From assembly GCA_028285585.1 (NCBI GenBank), contig JANQOU010000006.1:434001-498000 (forward strand): a DNA stretch of 64,000 nucleotides. The letters are read 5' to 3'. The DNA comes from Acidimicrobiia bacterium (lineage in GTDB: Bacteria > Actinomycetota > Acidimicrobiia > Spongiisociales > ZC4RG35). Both the position numbers and the translations under genes were made by a program. The notes below the pieces were generated by a model. It saw only the letters and a program-made list of their open reading frames with translations, searched no databases and was not told the DNA's origin. This document shows positions 17,352 to 26,157 of this stretch, piece after piece. The first letter of the stretch is position 1. Every line of letters begins with the position of its first letter.

Positions 17352-19064
17352 CTACTCGTCGACGAGCTCGGCACCCAATTCCGCAGCAAGAAGCGAGGCA
17401 GGGTCTGTGCCGGCTGCCGGCCGCTCCTCGAGATCGTCCAAGTCGACCCTTGCCGAGTCTTTGGCCGGCTGATCGCCGCCCTTCTTTGCCTGGAACCTCA
17501 CCTTGACGGGGGATCCGAACAAATCGCTTGCCTTCGTGGCGACGATGCTGGCAACGGCGTCGTCCTGCAACAACGCGGTCAGGTGAAAGTCCTGTGCCAC
17601 CTCCAACACGATCACGCTGCCCTCAACCCCTGCCGGCACCGCCTCGCGAAAGAAGGCCCATCTCCTTGCCCCCAGGACGTCACGAAGGCCGCCGAACAAG
17701 CCGGGCCATATGTTCTGAAGCTGCTCGAACGAGATGTCGATGGCAGGTGCCGGCTCGCCGGGCTCGTCGTCTGAGACCAGTGGCGCGGCTGCCTGCGCCA
17801 GCTCCTCGTCCTGTGCCGGCTCCGGATCAGGCACCGGCTTCGGTTCCTGTTCCTCGACAACCACCGGCTTCGACTCTCTAGCGGGGGTTTGAGCTGGAAT
17901 CTCCGCCGGCTTGCCCATTCGCCGCTCCAGCCGATCCATCCTGGCGACGATGGCGTCGGGATCGGTGGCTGTCTCGGGCCGGGTGAGCTTGATCAGCGCC
18001 AACTCGGTCATCAGTCGCTCCTCACGCCCCTCTCTCAACTTGACCAGGGCCTCACCAAGCAGATCGACGGCGCGCAGCACGTCGTTGGGCCCAACGATCG
18101 CAGCCGCCTTGGTCCAGCCCTCGTGGACCTCGGCCGGCTCGTCGGCGATCTCAGCCAGATTGGGCGCGTAGTGGGCGAGGAACACCCCTCGGAAGAAGCC
18201 AACGGCATCTGAGACGAATCGCCTGAGATCGACCCCGTCGGCAGCAAGCTCCGCCACCAGCTCCAACGCCGACTTGGCGTCCTGAGCAGCGACCGCCTCG
18301 GCCAGGCGCATCAACGCCTCGGAGCTGGCCAGGCCCAAGGCTCTGCGGACACCCGCCGGGTCCACCGAGCCGCCACCCAGCGCCGACACCTGCTCGAGGA
18401 GGGACAACGAGTCGCGCACGGAGCCACCGGCATGACGCGCAATCGCGATCAGCGCCGAAGGATCGGTCTTGTATCCCTCCCTGTCGGCAATCGAGCTCAA
18501 GAAGCCGGCGAGCTCCTCGATCGCCACGGGGTGGAAGTCGAAGCGCTGGGTGCGGCTCCTGATCGTGTCCAACAGCTTGTACGGCTCGGTGGTCGCCAGG
18601 ACGAAGTGCACGTGATCCGGCGGCTCTTCCAGTGTCTTGAGCAGAGCGTTGCCGGCAGCCTTGGAGAGCATGTGAGCCTCGTCGAGCACGAACACCCGTC
18701 TCGAGGTCGCAGTCGAGGCCACGGTCGTCACACTGACCTTGATGTCCCGGATGTCGTCGACCGAGTTGTGTGACGCCGCATCCAACTCCATCACATCGAG
18801 CGACAGGCCGTCTGTGATGGCGCTGCAACTTGCGCACTCGTTGCACGGCGACCCGTCCTTGTGCCGGTTTTCGCAATTGAGCGCCTTGGCCAAGATGCGG
18901 GCCGTCGTCGTTTTGCCGGTGCCCCTCGGGCCCGTGAAGAGATAGGCGTGCGCCACCCTCCCTTCCGAGACCTCGCGGGCGAGGGTCGTCGTCACATGAC
19001 CCTGTCCGATCACCTCGTCGAACGTCTGAGGGCGGTACTTGCGGTAGAGAGCCTGGTAGTCCAA
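17352..19064 (-). CDS. dnaX: DNA polymerase III gamma/tau subunit
   Basis: 570 residues. The AAA+ module at 1-~220 has FTGPRGTGKTTTARILAKAL (Walker A), the zinc cluster CENRHKDGSPCNECASC, VFVLDEAHMLSKAAGNALLK (Walker B/sensor) and the arginine-finger SRTQRFDF segment. Domain III follows to ~370. A Glu/Pro-rich linker at ~385-440 leads to a C-terminal domain ending LGAELVDE. It is the clamp-loader ATPase of the replisome. I see no obvious slippery A/T run for programmed frameshifting to gamma. Confidence 0.96.
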   Translation of the reverse strand: MDYQALYRKYRPQTFDEVIGQGHVTTTLAREVSEGRVAHAYLFTGPRGTGKTTTARILAKALNCENRHKDGSPCNECASCSAITDGLSLDVMELDAASHNSVDDIRDIKVSVTTVASTATSRRVFVLDEAHMLSKAAGNALLKTLEEPPDHVHFVLATTEPYKLLDTIRSRTQRFDFHPVAIEELAGFLSSIADREGYKTDPSALIAIARHAGGSVRDSLSLLEQVSALGGGSVDPAGVRRALGLASSEALMRLAEAVAAQDAKSALELVAELAADGVDLRRFVSDAVGFFRGVFLAHYAPNLAEIADEPAEVHEGWTKAAAIVGPNDVLRAVDLLGEALVKLREGREERLMTELALIKLTRPETATDPDAIVARMDRLERRMGKPAEIPAQTPARESKPVVVEEQEPKPVPDPEPAQDEELAQAAAPLVSDDEPGEPAPAIDISFEQLQNIWPGLFGGLRDVLGARRWAFFREAVPAGVEGSVIVLEVAQDFHLTALLQDDAVASIVATKASDLFGSPVKVRFQAKKGGDQPAKDSARVDLDDLEERPAAGTDPASLLAAELGAELVDE

Positions 19065-19135
19065 GACATGGCCACCGTACAGGCCGCCGGCGACTGATTC
19101 ACCCCGGCCGCAGAGAACGTTTCATTTACGGCTCG

Positions 19136-19963
19136 ATGCGGTCGATACTTGCTCTCGTGACCCAGCCACTCATCGAGGACAATGTGGCTATTCAGAGCGA
19201 GTCGCCACCCGCCGTCTGGACAAAAGGCCTGGTCAGGAAGTTTGGGAAGACGGTCGCCGTCGACCACCTCGACCTCGCCATCCAACCTGGAGAGTTCTAC
19301 GGCCTGCTCGGTCAGAACGGCGCCGGCAAGACGACAACCATCAAGGTCATCGTCGGCTTGCTCCGGCCCAACGAGGGAAGCGCAGGCATCGGCGAGTTCG
19401 ACACCTGGACCAGCCCAACCGAGGTGAAGTCCCGGATAGGCGTGCTGCCTGAGGAATTCAACCTGTACGAGCGCCTCACCGGTGCCGAGCTGCTCGACTT
19501 CACAGCAGCGATGCACGGGCTGTCTCGCCAAGACGCCACCACTCGGCGCGACGAGCTGCTCGAGCTTCTCGACCTGACATCGGCGGGATCGAAGCTGGTA
19601 GGTGACTACTCACGTGGCATGCGCAAGAAGGTGGCCCTTGGAGCGGCCATCATCCATCGGCCTCCGGTGCTGTTCCTCGACGAGCCGTTCGAAGGTGTGG
19701 ACGCCGTGTCAGCTCGCCTGATCCGCAACCTCCTCCAGCGTGCAGCGGCCGGCGGCACGACTGTGGTTTTCTCCTCTCACGAAATGCACCTGGTGGAGAA
19801 GCTGTGCACCCGCATCGGGATCATGGTCGAAGGCCGCCTGACCATGGAGGACACGCCCGGCGGGCTCCGTGAGAGAACCGGGATGGACAACATCGAAGAC
19901 GCTTTCATCGCAGCCGTCGGCGGCACGCTCAGCGAAGAGTCGACGTGGTACGAAACTTCGTAG
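19136..19963 (+). CDS. ABC transporter ATP-binding protein (ABC-2 type)
   Basis: 275 residues from ATG 19136; a GTG at 19157 is an equally plausible start. Walker A is GLLGQNGAGKTTTIK, the Q-loop is in LPEEFNLYE, the signature is DYSRGMRKKVALG, Walker B is PVLFLDEPFEGVD and the switch His is in FSSHEM. It powers the membrane protein encoded next (overlap of 19 bp). Substrate unknown; export is typical for this subfamily. It is divergent from dnaX. Confidence 0.9.
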   Translation: MRSILALVTQPLIEDNVAIQSESPPAVWTKGLVRKFGKTVAVDHLDLAIQPGEFYGLLGQNGAGKTTTIKVIVGLLRPNEGSAGIGEFDTWTSPTEVKSRIGVLPEEFNLYERLTGAELLDFTAAMHGLSRQDATTRRDELLELLDLTSAGSKLVGDYSRGMRKKVALGAAIIHRPPVLFLDEPFEGVDAVSARLIRNLLQRAAAGGTTVVFSSHEMHLVEKLCTRIGIMVEGRLTMEDTPGGLRERTGMDNIEDAFIAAVGGTLSEESTWYETS

Positions 19964-21540
19964 AGCTGAAAGCAAGGCTCACCTGGAACGGTGTGCGACA
20001 CGATGTGCAGCGTCGTTTCGGGCTTCCCATCGCCCTGGTTCTCCTCACCTGGGTTGCCGTATGGCTTGCCTCCCGGCACCTCTCCGTGTCCACTGTTCTC
20101 AGCGGCGAAGCCCTCAACAGCTACCTCGGCTGGACTGCTCTGTTCTTGTTCCTGGCTTGGGTGACGCTGCCGGTCATCATCTTCCCGCTGGATGAGAACC
20201 TGGACCCGCAACAGCTTGCTGTACTGCCTGTCTCCAGCACGCAAATGGTCACGGGTCTCGCCGTCTCCAGCCTGGTGGCCCCTGCCACCGTCGTCCCGAT
20301 CGTCCTGTTGGGGGCAAACGCGGCTGTGCTCTCCACCGGATGGTGGATGGTCCTGCCCGCATCCGCCATCTTCCTCGGCCAGCTGACGATCGGCGGACAG
20401 CTGTTCTCTTCGGCCATCTCGGCCATCCTCAGGACGAGACGGGGACGGGACATCGCCACCTTCCTCGTGCTTGGCCTCGCCGCCGGGTCCTTCTTCACAT
20501 ACCGGACAGTGAGCCGAACGGTCTCCAGCCTCGGGCTGACAACGGCCGCGCTGGAGCACAACGTGGCGGACTGGGCGGTCTTGCTGCCACCCGTCGCCGC
20601 TCAGCGGGCAATCGCCGAAGCAGCAGGAGGCTCGAACGGAAGTGCTGTCTTTTTCCTGTTGATCGCATTGGCATGGCTGGCCGGCATGGCTCTGGTGTGG
20701 CGGCGTCTTCTCAACTGGATGGTCACCACGCCGCAGGAGGGATCCAAGCCCGCGGCGCGTGCCCGGCGCCGGGGCATGGCCACGGGCCCTTGGGGTGTGG
20801 TGTCGACACTTGCCCGGAAGGAGCTTCGCTTCTACGTGCGTGATCCCCGGCAGCGGATGGTCTGGACCGGGACCGTCATCTTCGTGGGTCTCGCCGTCGC
20901 CGGCACCATCATGGGAGCCACCGGGCTGTTCGACTTGAGAGAGCGCTCCTGGGCACCTCTAGCCGCGCCGATCCTGGTGCTCTTCGTCGGGCTCCCAATC
21001 GCACTGAACCTCTTCGGATGGGAACGCAACGCCGCCAGCTATCTGTTCGTCTTGCCGGTAAAGCCTCGCCAACTGCTGCTGGGCAAGAACTTGGCAGTGG
21101 GCATGGGCCTGGCGCTGGAAACCGTGCTGCTCTCTATCGGGTTGGCGTGGTTCACCAGCCAATGGAGCTGGTTCTATCTGGTGCCGCCTTTGATGGTGGC
21201 GGCCATCGGGTGCCAAATGGCGGTGGGGAACATCGTGTCTGTGATCACTCCGCTTCGGCTTCCTCGCGAGGGGACCGATGTCTTCGCGCAGTCCACAGAG
21301 CAAGGTTGTCTCGCCATCGTCAGCCAGACGGTCTCCTTCTTCGCAATTGGCTTCCTGCTGGTGCCGCCGGCATCACTCGTCGTGTTGACCGTCGACTTCG
21401 GGCGGGTGATCTCCCCGTGGTTCACGGCTGTGATCAGTGCCGGGTACGGGCTCTTGCTCTACGGGCTCTCGCTGTTCGTGGCGGGCCGCCTCCTCCGCCG
21501 ACGGCTCCCTGAGGTGATGGCCTGGGTTCAGGTGGTTTAG
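19945..21540 (+). CDS. ABC-2 type transporter permease
   Basis: 531 residues with about 12 hydrophobic helices arranged as two six-helix halves separated by a basic cytoplasmic segment (KPAARARRRGMATG at ~270). It starts inside the 3' end of the ATPase gene, so the two form a two-gene exporter. There are no substrate-specific motifs. The size suggests that a single polypeptide supplies both permease halves. Confidence 0.82.
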   Translation: MVRNFVELKARLTWNGVRHDVQRRFGLPIALVLLTWVAVWLASRHLSVSTVLSGEALNSYLGWTALFLFLAWVTLPVIIFPLDENLDPQQLAVLPVSSTQMVTGLAVSSLVAPATVVPIVLLGANAAVLSTGWWMVLPASAIFLGQLTIGGQLFSSAISAILRTRRGRDIATFLVLGLAAGSFFTYRTVSRTVSSLGLTTAALEHNVADWAVLLPPVAAQRAIAEAAGGSNGSAVFFLLIALAWLAGMALVWRRLLNWMVTTPQEGSKPAARARRRGMATGPWGVVSTLARKELRFYVRDPRQRMVWTGTVIFVGLAVAGTIMGATGLFDLRERSWAPLAAPILVLFVGLPIALNLFGWERNAASYLFVLPVKPRQLLLGKNLAVGMGLALETVLLSIGLAWFTSQWSWFYLVPPLMVAAIGCQMAVGNIVSVITPLRLPREGTDVFAQSTEQGCLAIVSQTVSFFAIGFLLVPPASLVVLTVDFGRVISPWFTAVISAGYGLLLYGLSLFVAGRLLRRRLPEVMAWVQVV

Positions 21541-21574
21541 CGGGCTATCAACCGAGACGCGTAGATTCGACTGC

Positions 21575-22297
21575 ATGAGCGAGCCAACCTGGAACGTCGA
21601 CTACTCGGATCTATCCGCCCTATTCATCAACACGACTCTGAAGAAGTCACCTGACCTCTCCCACACACAAGGACTGATCGACCTCTCGGCTTCGATCATG
21701 GAGACTCAGGGTGTGGCCGTCGAGCACATCCGGTCCGTCGATCACGAGATAGCCGTGGGTGTCTGGCCCGACATGACCGAGCACGGCTGGGACCATGACG
21801 AGTGGCCGCAACTGTTCGAGAAGGTGATGAGCGCCGACATCCTCGTCCTCGGGACACCGATCTGGCTCGGCGAGAAGTCGTCCGAGTGCACCAAGCTGAT
21901 CGAACGCCTATACGGCAACTCCAGTCTCCTCAACGACGCCGGCCAATACGCCTACTACGGCAAGGTCGGCGGCTGTTTGGTCACCGGCAACGAAGACGGC
22001 GTCAAGCACTGCTCGATGAGCGTTCTCTACGCGTTGCAACACCTCGGGTACGTGATCCCACCCCAGGCCGATGCCGGATGGATCGGCGAGGCCGGGCCCG
22101 GTCCGTCCTACCTCGATGAAGGCTCCGGGGGACCTGAGAACGACTTCACCAACCGCAACACCACCTTCATGACGTGGAATCTCCTCCACTTGGCTCGGAT
22201 GCTGAAAGACGCAGGAGGGATGCCGGCCCACGGCAATCAGAGGTCTGAGTGGGATGCCGGCTGCCGGTTCGACTTTCCCAATCCCGAGCACCGCTGA
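21575..22297 (+). CDS. Flavodoxin-family NAD(P)H-dependent FMN reductase-like protein
   Basis: 240 residues. The N-terminal ALFINTTLKKSPDLSHTQGL segment is the phosphate-binding loop of flavodoxin-like folds; ADILVLGTPIWLGEKSSECTKLIERL is the conserved FMN-binding segment; GCLVTGNEDGVKHC follows. Members bind FMN and reduce quinones, flavins or metals. The C-terminal extension (~185-240) is longer than in minimal WrbA-like proteins. It has its own start 35 bp after the ABC permease and faces the MFS gene convergently. Confidence 0.8.
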   Translation: MSEPTWNVDYSDLSALFINTTLKKSPDLSHTQGLIDLSASIMETQGVAVEHIRSVDHEIAVGVWPDMTEHGWDHDEWPQLFEKVMSADILVLGTPIWLGEKSSECTKLIERLYGNSSLLNDAGQYAYYGKVGGCLVTGNEDGVKHCSMSVLYALQHLGYVIPPQADAGWIGEAGPGPSYLDEGSGGPENDFTNRNTTFMTWNLLHLARMLKDAGGMPAHGNQRSEWDAGCRFDFPNPEHR

Positions 22298-22305
22298 CGC
22301 CGGCC

Positions 22306-23547
22306 TCAGACCGAACCCACCTCCGATTCTGCTTGCTCGGCAGGCCCATCGAAGGCGAGATCACGGAAAAACCACATGGCCAACAGGCCCGCCGCAATCG
22401 AGAAGAGACCGGCGGCCAGGAACACATTTCGAGTGCCAATGGCCGCCGCGAGGACCCCGGCGAGACCCATTGACAGGACTGTCGCTCCGGAGACGGCGGC
22501 ATTCATCACCCCACCGACACGCCCCCGCATCGAGTCGTCGACCAAGGTCTGCGCCAGGGTGCTGACTCCGGCCTGAGTCGGGCCGATCGACAGGCCGACA
22601 ACGAAGAGGAGCACCATCAGATGCCAAACCGCGGACACCCCGGCAACCGCACCAACACCTACCCCCACGCCGATCAGCCCGAGGCTGACCAGGCGGGAGG
22701 GATTGAGACGGGTGGCCAGCACCGCCACGGCGGCTCCGGAGAGGACCATCCCAGCCACCTGAGCGGCCTCAATGACGCCGAAGAAAGCTTCGGAGACTTG
22801 GAGGTCGTCGATGATCAGCGGGACGATCAGCACGTTGACGGCGCCAATCCCGAGCAGAGCCACCGCCAGCGACACCAGCGTCCCTTTCAGTGGCCTCGAG
22901 CTGGTCATCACCCTGAACCCGGCCACCATCTCTGACCACACCTTGCCGTCGGCGCCCTCCTCGGGGACGCCACTGGTCCGAACCCTCGTCAGAAGAAGAG
23001 CCGAAACCAGAAAGGTGACCGAGTCAAGGCCAAACACGGCGACGAGAGTGTCTCCGGCACTGGCGAATATCCCGGCGGTCGCCGTGCCAAGGACTCCCAA
23101 AACGATCTTTGTCGTTTGAGTCACAGAGTTGGCGGCCAGCAGCTTGTCCTCACCCACCACCCGCGGAAGCAGCGCCGCCCGAGCCGGCAAGAAGACGGTC
23201 CCCACCGCAGCGTGCCCAAAAGCGAGCGCATAGATCAAGGGGACCATCGCCTCAGTCCGGGCCCATATGAAACCCAGCACCAAGACGGCCCGGAGGACGT
23301 CGGAGAGAATCATCAGCTTCTTTCGGTCGAACCGATCCACGTAGACCCCGGAGATCATCGAGAAGAGCAACGTGGGCAACGTGATGGAGATCATCAATCC
23401 GGCCAGGGCAACCGTGGAGCCCGTGAGTCTCTGAACGAGGATCAGCAGCGTCAGGTAGGTGAGGCTATCCCCGAAGTTCGAGCCGATTTGGGCCAGCCAC
23501 AGGTAGCGGAAGTCGCGAATTCTGAGAAGCAACTTGAGGTCAGTCAT
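22306..23547 (-). CDS. Major facilitator superfamily efflux transporter
   Basis: 413 residues with 12 hydrophobic helices. The loop between helices 2 and 3 is GVYVDRFDRKKLM, the MFS motif A variant. The central cytoplasmic loop is at ~190-210. It overlaps by 4 bp with an upstream winged-helix regulator, the usual arrangement of a drug or metabolite exporter controlled by its own repressor. Substrate not predictable. Confidence 0.87.
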   Translation of the reverse strand: MTDLKLLLRIRDFRYLWLAQIGSNFGDSLTYLTLLILVQRLTGSTVALAGLMISITLPTLLFSMISGVYVDRFDRKKLMILSDVLRAVLVLGFIWARTEAMVPLIYALAFGHAAVGTVFLPARAALLPRVVGEDKLLAANSVTQTTKIVLGVLGTATAGIFASAGDTLVAVFGLDSVTFLVSALLLTRVRTSGVPEEGADGKVWSEMVAGFRVMTSSRPLKGTLVSLAVALLGIGAVNVLIVPLIIDDLQVSEAFFGVIEAAQVAGMVLSGAAVAVLATRLNPSRLVSLGLIGVGVGVGAVAGVSAVWHLMVLLFVVGLSIGPTQAGVSTLAQTLVDDSMRGRVGGVMNAAVSGATVLSMGLAGVLAAAIGTRNVFLAAGLFSIAAGLLAMWFFRDLAFDGPAEQAESEVGSV

Positions 23548-24146
23548 GTCAGACCGCCGCGATCGATTCCCACGATCGGGAAGAAGACATAGGAGAAGCC
23601 GTATTCGATGCCGTCTTCGGGATTCTCCGGCTGATCGATCTCGTCGAGCAACGAACGCAGCTTGAGGCTGAAGTCCTTCGCTTGCTCCGGCGTCAGGTAG
23701 GCCAGCGTCCGGCCCAGCGAACCGTCCTCGTCTGTCAAGCCGTCGTCCCCCTGCGCTTTCTCGGCGAAGTGGCGAGTCAATGCGGCCTCGCTGTCAAGCC
23801 GCGCACCGTCGAGTACCAGCGATGTGGCCACCTGGGCGAGCTTCTCGGGATCTTCTCCGCTGCTCATCAAGTCTGCGCTCGGCCTGAAGTTCTTCGCCGT
23901 CACCTGATACAGGCGCTCGGTCATGGCGCCGACCTTGCGTGTCTCGGCGACCCTCACCGCACCGATGTCCTCGAGCAGGTTGAAGTGGTAGTAGAGGCGA
24001 GTGACCGGCAGGTCGAGGGACTTGGCGATCTCCTTGACCGATCGAGGGTCGTCGAGTCGGCGGAGGATCCTCAGCCGCAGCGGGTTGTTCAGCGTCTCGA
24101 AGACACTGGGGTCGTCGATCTCGAAGACATCACTGATCTCTGTCAT
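23544..24146 (-). CDS. ArsR-type winged-helix transcriptional regulator
   Basis: 200 residues. The winged HTH lies at ~15-85: FETLNNPLRLRILRRL, then DPRSVKEIAKSLDLPVTRLYYHFNLLEDIG, then the wing VRVAETRKVGAMTERLYQV. The remaining half is helical and probably dimerises or binds ligand. There is no metal-binding Cys pair, so an organic ligand is likelier. Two tandem TTCAA-N5-TTGAA sites immediately upstream (24162-24193) are candidate operators, suggesting autoregulation together with the MFS gene. Confidence 0.85.
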   Translation of the reverse strand: MTEISDVFEIDDPSVFETLNNPLRLRILRRLDDPRSVKEIAKSLDLPVTRLYYHFNLLEDIGAVRVAETRKVGAMTERLYQVTAKNFRPSADLMSSGEDPEKLAQVATSLVLDGARLDSEAALTRHFAEKAQGDDGLTDEDGSLGRTLAYLTPEQAKDFSLKLRSLLDEIDQPENPEDGIEYGFSYVFFPIVGIDRGGLT

Positions 24147-24161
24147 GCCTCCCCTGATTAC

Positions 24162-24193
24162 TTCAAACGAGTTGAATGTTCAAGCGATTTGAA
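24162..24193. promoter_or_regulatory. Two tandem 15-bp palindromes, candidate ArsR-type operators
   Basis: TTCAA-N5-TTGAA occurs at 24162-24176 and again at 24179-24193, 17 bp apart start to start, 16 bp upstream of the regulator ATG. The two cores differ in the spacer bases but keep perfect arms. An additional inverted pair, GAATGTTC near 24174 and GAACATTC near 24212, overlaps them. Position and symmetry fit binding by the encoded winged-helix dimer. Confidence 0.6.
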
Positions 24194-24288
24194 TTACCTC
24201 GTCGGATCTGAACATTCGAGCGGCTGCGTGTTCTCCTGAATCGCCTGTCGGCTGGCGTCTCCACGAGGACGACACCTATGTTCGCCCG

Positions 24289-24837
24289 ATGCGGCTGGGA
24301 ATCGATCTCGATGGCGTGGTAGCCAACTTCACCGAAGGCTGGATGAGCTTCTACAACCGCGAGTTCGGGACCAGCCTTGTCTTCGAGGACTCGAGGACCT
24401 GGGGTGACCTGGTCAACCTGACCCACTTCGCCCACATCGGAGAGTTCTGGCACTGGGCATCCGACCTCGACGGGCACTCCGTCTTTCGGCATCTCGACAC
24501 CTTCCCCGGTGCCGTCGACGCTCTCAAGGAGCTTGTAGGCGAGGGTCACGAGATCGTGGTGATCACCTCCAAGCCCTCCTTTGCGGTAGAGGACACCTAC
24601 CAGTGGATCGAAGAACACGAGATCCCAACAGAGGAGGTGCACATCCTTGAGGACAAATGGCTGGTGGCGGCAGACGTCTACCTCGACGACGGGCCCCACG
24701 TGCTCCCAGGCCTGGTCGAGAACCGGCCCGAAAGCACCGTTTGCCGTTACGTGAGGCCATGGAACCACCCGCTCCGCGGGACGGTGGATGTCCACGATTT
24801 CGGAGAGTTTCGCGAGGTTGTGCTCACCCGGGCGTGA
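24289..24837 (+). CDS. HAD-family 5'-nucleotidase-like protein (NT5C type)
   Basis: 182 residues. The motif I segment is LGIDLDGVVANFTEGW (nucleophile DxD); EIVVITSKPS carries the motif II Thr/Ser; Lys lies in LEDKWLVAADVYLDDGP, with the last Asp pair as motif IV. This short-cap arrangement is typical of deoxyribonucleotidase (NT5C)-like bacterial proteins, which dephosphorylate nucleotides. Substrate is inferred from family only. It stands alone, divergent from the ArsR-like regulator. Confidence 0.75.
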   Translation: MRLGIDLDGVVANFTEGWMSFYNREFGTSLVFEDSRTWGDLVNLTHFAHIGEFWHWASDLDGHSVFRHLDTFPGAVDALKELVGEGHEIVVITSKPSFAVEDTYQWIEEHEIPTEEVHILEDKWLVAADVYLDDGPHVLPGLVENRPESTVCRYVRPWNHPLRGTVDVHDFGEFREVVLTRA

Positions 24838-24928
24838 GACGTCCGACGGGGGCTAAGGTCGCCTCCGATCGGGCCTCATCGAGCAGCGGCTGGAGGGGGC
24901 CTCCATATCTCAAAACAAGTCGAGTCGA

Positions 24929-24967
24929 CCCCGGAAAGGGGCGAGTCCCGAGTTGATCATCTCGGGA
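24929..24967 (+). promoter_or_regulatory. Two hairpins in the leader of the phosphonate-type ABC operon
   Basis: CCCC-GGAAA-GGGG at about 24929-24941 is followed by TCCCGAG (24946-24952), an 8-base loop, and CTCGGGA (24961-24967). The second hairpin ends directly before the AGGAGG ribosome binding site that precedes the ATG at 24985, so it could control translation initiation. The ~80 bases before it are also GC-rich and possibly structured. No known riboswitch class matches. Confidence 0.4.
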
Positions 24968-24984
24968 TTAGGAGGAAACCAGAT

Positions 24985-26097
24985 ATGAGATCAAGAGCCC
25001 TTTGGGTCTTGGTAGCTGTGTTTGCGTTGGTCGTGGCGGCTTGCAGCCCCGACTCCGCAACCGATACCACCCAGGCCCCGGCCACAACTCAGGCACCGCC
25101 TACAACCCAGGCACCTGAGCCAGAGCCGACCACGACCGAACCGATGGCCGAGATCGGCAGCGAAGCGCATCCGATCAACGTCCTCTTCGTGCCTTCTGTG
25201 TCTGCCGAAGAGATCATCGCCGGCGGCGAGTTGCTCGAGGCCCAACTCGAGGCATCGACCGGCCTGTCTTTCGAGGTCAGCGTGCCGACGTCGTATGCGT
25301 CGGTGCTCGAGGAGATGTGCGCCTCCCCAGACGACACCATCGGCTTCATCCCGGCCCAGGCATACGTGCTGGGCAGCGATTTGTGTGGCATCGAGGTGGC
25401 CCTCAAGTCACTCCGCTTTGGCTACACCGAGTACTGGACCCAGTTCATCGTCCCGCGCGACTCCGACATCCAGAGCCTTGAAGACCTCGCCGGCAAGACC
25501 TGGGCCTACCCGGACGGCACATCGACCTCCGGGTTCCTGGTGCCGAGCGGCATCTTCGCCACATTGGGCATCGAGCCGGGTGCGACCTCTGAGGTCGGTG
25601 GTCACAGCGCAACCGCCCAGGCGATCTACGACGGCTCGGCCGACTTCGGCACGACCTTCTTCTCGCCAGCGATCGACGGTGACAGGACCCCGCTTTGGGA
25701 CGGAGATCCCAACAACGCTGACGTTCCGGACGACCTCGTCGACACCTGTGGTCTCGACGCTGACGGCCAGATCCTCTGTGGCGACAACTTCTACCCGAGA
25801 GATGCCCGGCGCAACATCCGTGAGGGTGCCCCCGACGTCATCCAGAAGGTGAGAATCGTCACCCTGTCTGCTCCGATCCCCAATGACACGCTGTCGTACG
25901 CACCTGACGTCTCCGAAGACATCAGGACTGCCATCAACGACGCTCTCAAGGCGTTCGCGGCTGACGACCCCGACGGGTTCAGCGCAGCGTTCGACGCCTA
26001 CTCGTGGTCGGGCGTGGCCGACACCAACGATGCCGAGTTCGACTCGATCAGGGCGCTGCTCGAAGCACTTGGCTTCGGGCCCGACGACCTGGGTTGA
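24985..26097 (+). CDS. phnD: Phosphonate/phosphite-type ABC transporter substrate-binding lipoprotein (PhnD-like)
   Basis: 370 residues. The signal peptide ends in the lipobox VVAAC with Cys20 as the lipidated residue, followed by a Thr/Pro-rich tether to ~55. The periplasmic-binding domain begins at INVLFVPSVSAEEIIAGG and carries the PhnD-family segments YTEYWTQFIVPRDSDIQSLEDLAGKTWA (read in parts) and PDVIQKVRIVTLSAPIPND. A strong AGGAGG lies upstream of the ATG. The substrate could be phosphonate, phosphite or another phosphorus oxyanion; no phosphonate-degrading genes are nearby. Confidence 0.85.
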   Translation: MRSRALWVLVAVFALVVAACSPDSATDTTQAPATTQAPPTTQAPEPEPTTTEPMAEIGSEAHPINVLFVPSVSAEEIIAGGELLEAQLEASTGLSFEVSVPTSYASVLEEMCASPDDTIGFIPAQAYVLGSDLCGIEVALKSLRFGYTEYWTQFIVPRDSDIQSLEDLAGKTWAYPDGTSTSGFLVPSGIFATLGIEPGATSEVGGHSATAQAIYDGSADFGTTFFSPAIDGDRTPLWDGDPNNADVPDDLVDTCGLDADGQILCGDNFYPRDARRNIREGAPDVIQKVRIVTLSAPIPNDTLSYAPDVSEDIRTAINDALKAFAADDPDGFSAAFDAYSWSGVADTNDAEFDSIRALLEALGFGPDDLG

Positions 26098-26114
26098 TCG
26101 AATAGCGAAACGAC

Positions 26115-26143
26115 GAGAAGGTGGGGCAGTGCCCCACCTTCTC
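26115..26143 (+). terminator. Intercistronic hairpin between phnD-like and phnC-like genes
   Basis: A perfect 13-bp stem (GAGAAGGTGGGGC pairing with GCCCCACCTTCTC) with a 3-base AGT loop, followed by CTCTTT rather than a full U-run. It probably acts as a partial terminator or a 3' stabiliser, giving more binding protein than ATPase, as is common in ABC importer operons. Confidence 0.65.
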
Positions 26144-26157
26144 CTCTTTGGGAGATC

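Noticed and set aside
24870-24905. Resemblance to the start of a SAM-I riboswitch (CTCATCGAG...GGAGGG)
   Set aside because: The second conserved half, including the CCGGCAACC-type segment, is missing and the downstream gene is a phosphorus-oxyanion importer.
25022-25852. 276-codon Arg/Pro/Ser-rich frame inside phnD
   Set aside because: Shadow of the lipoprotein gene; composition is unlike a protein.
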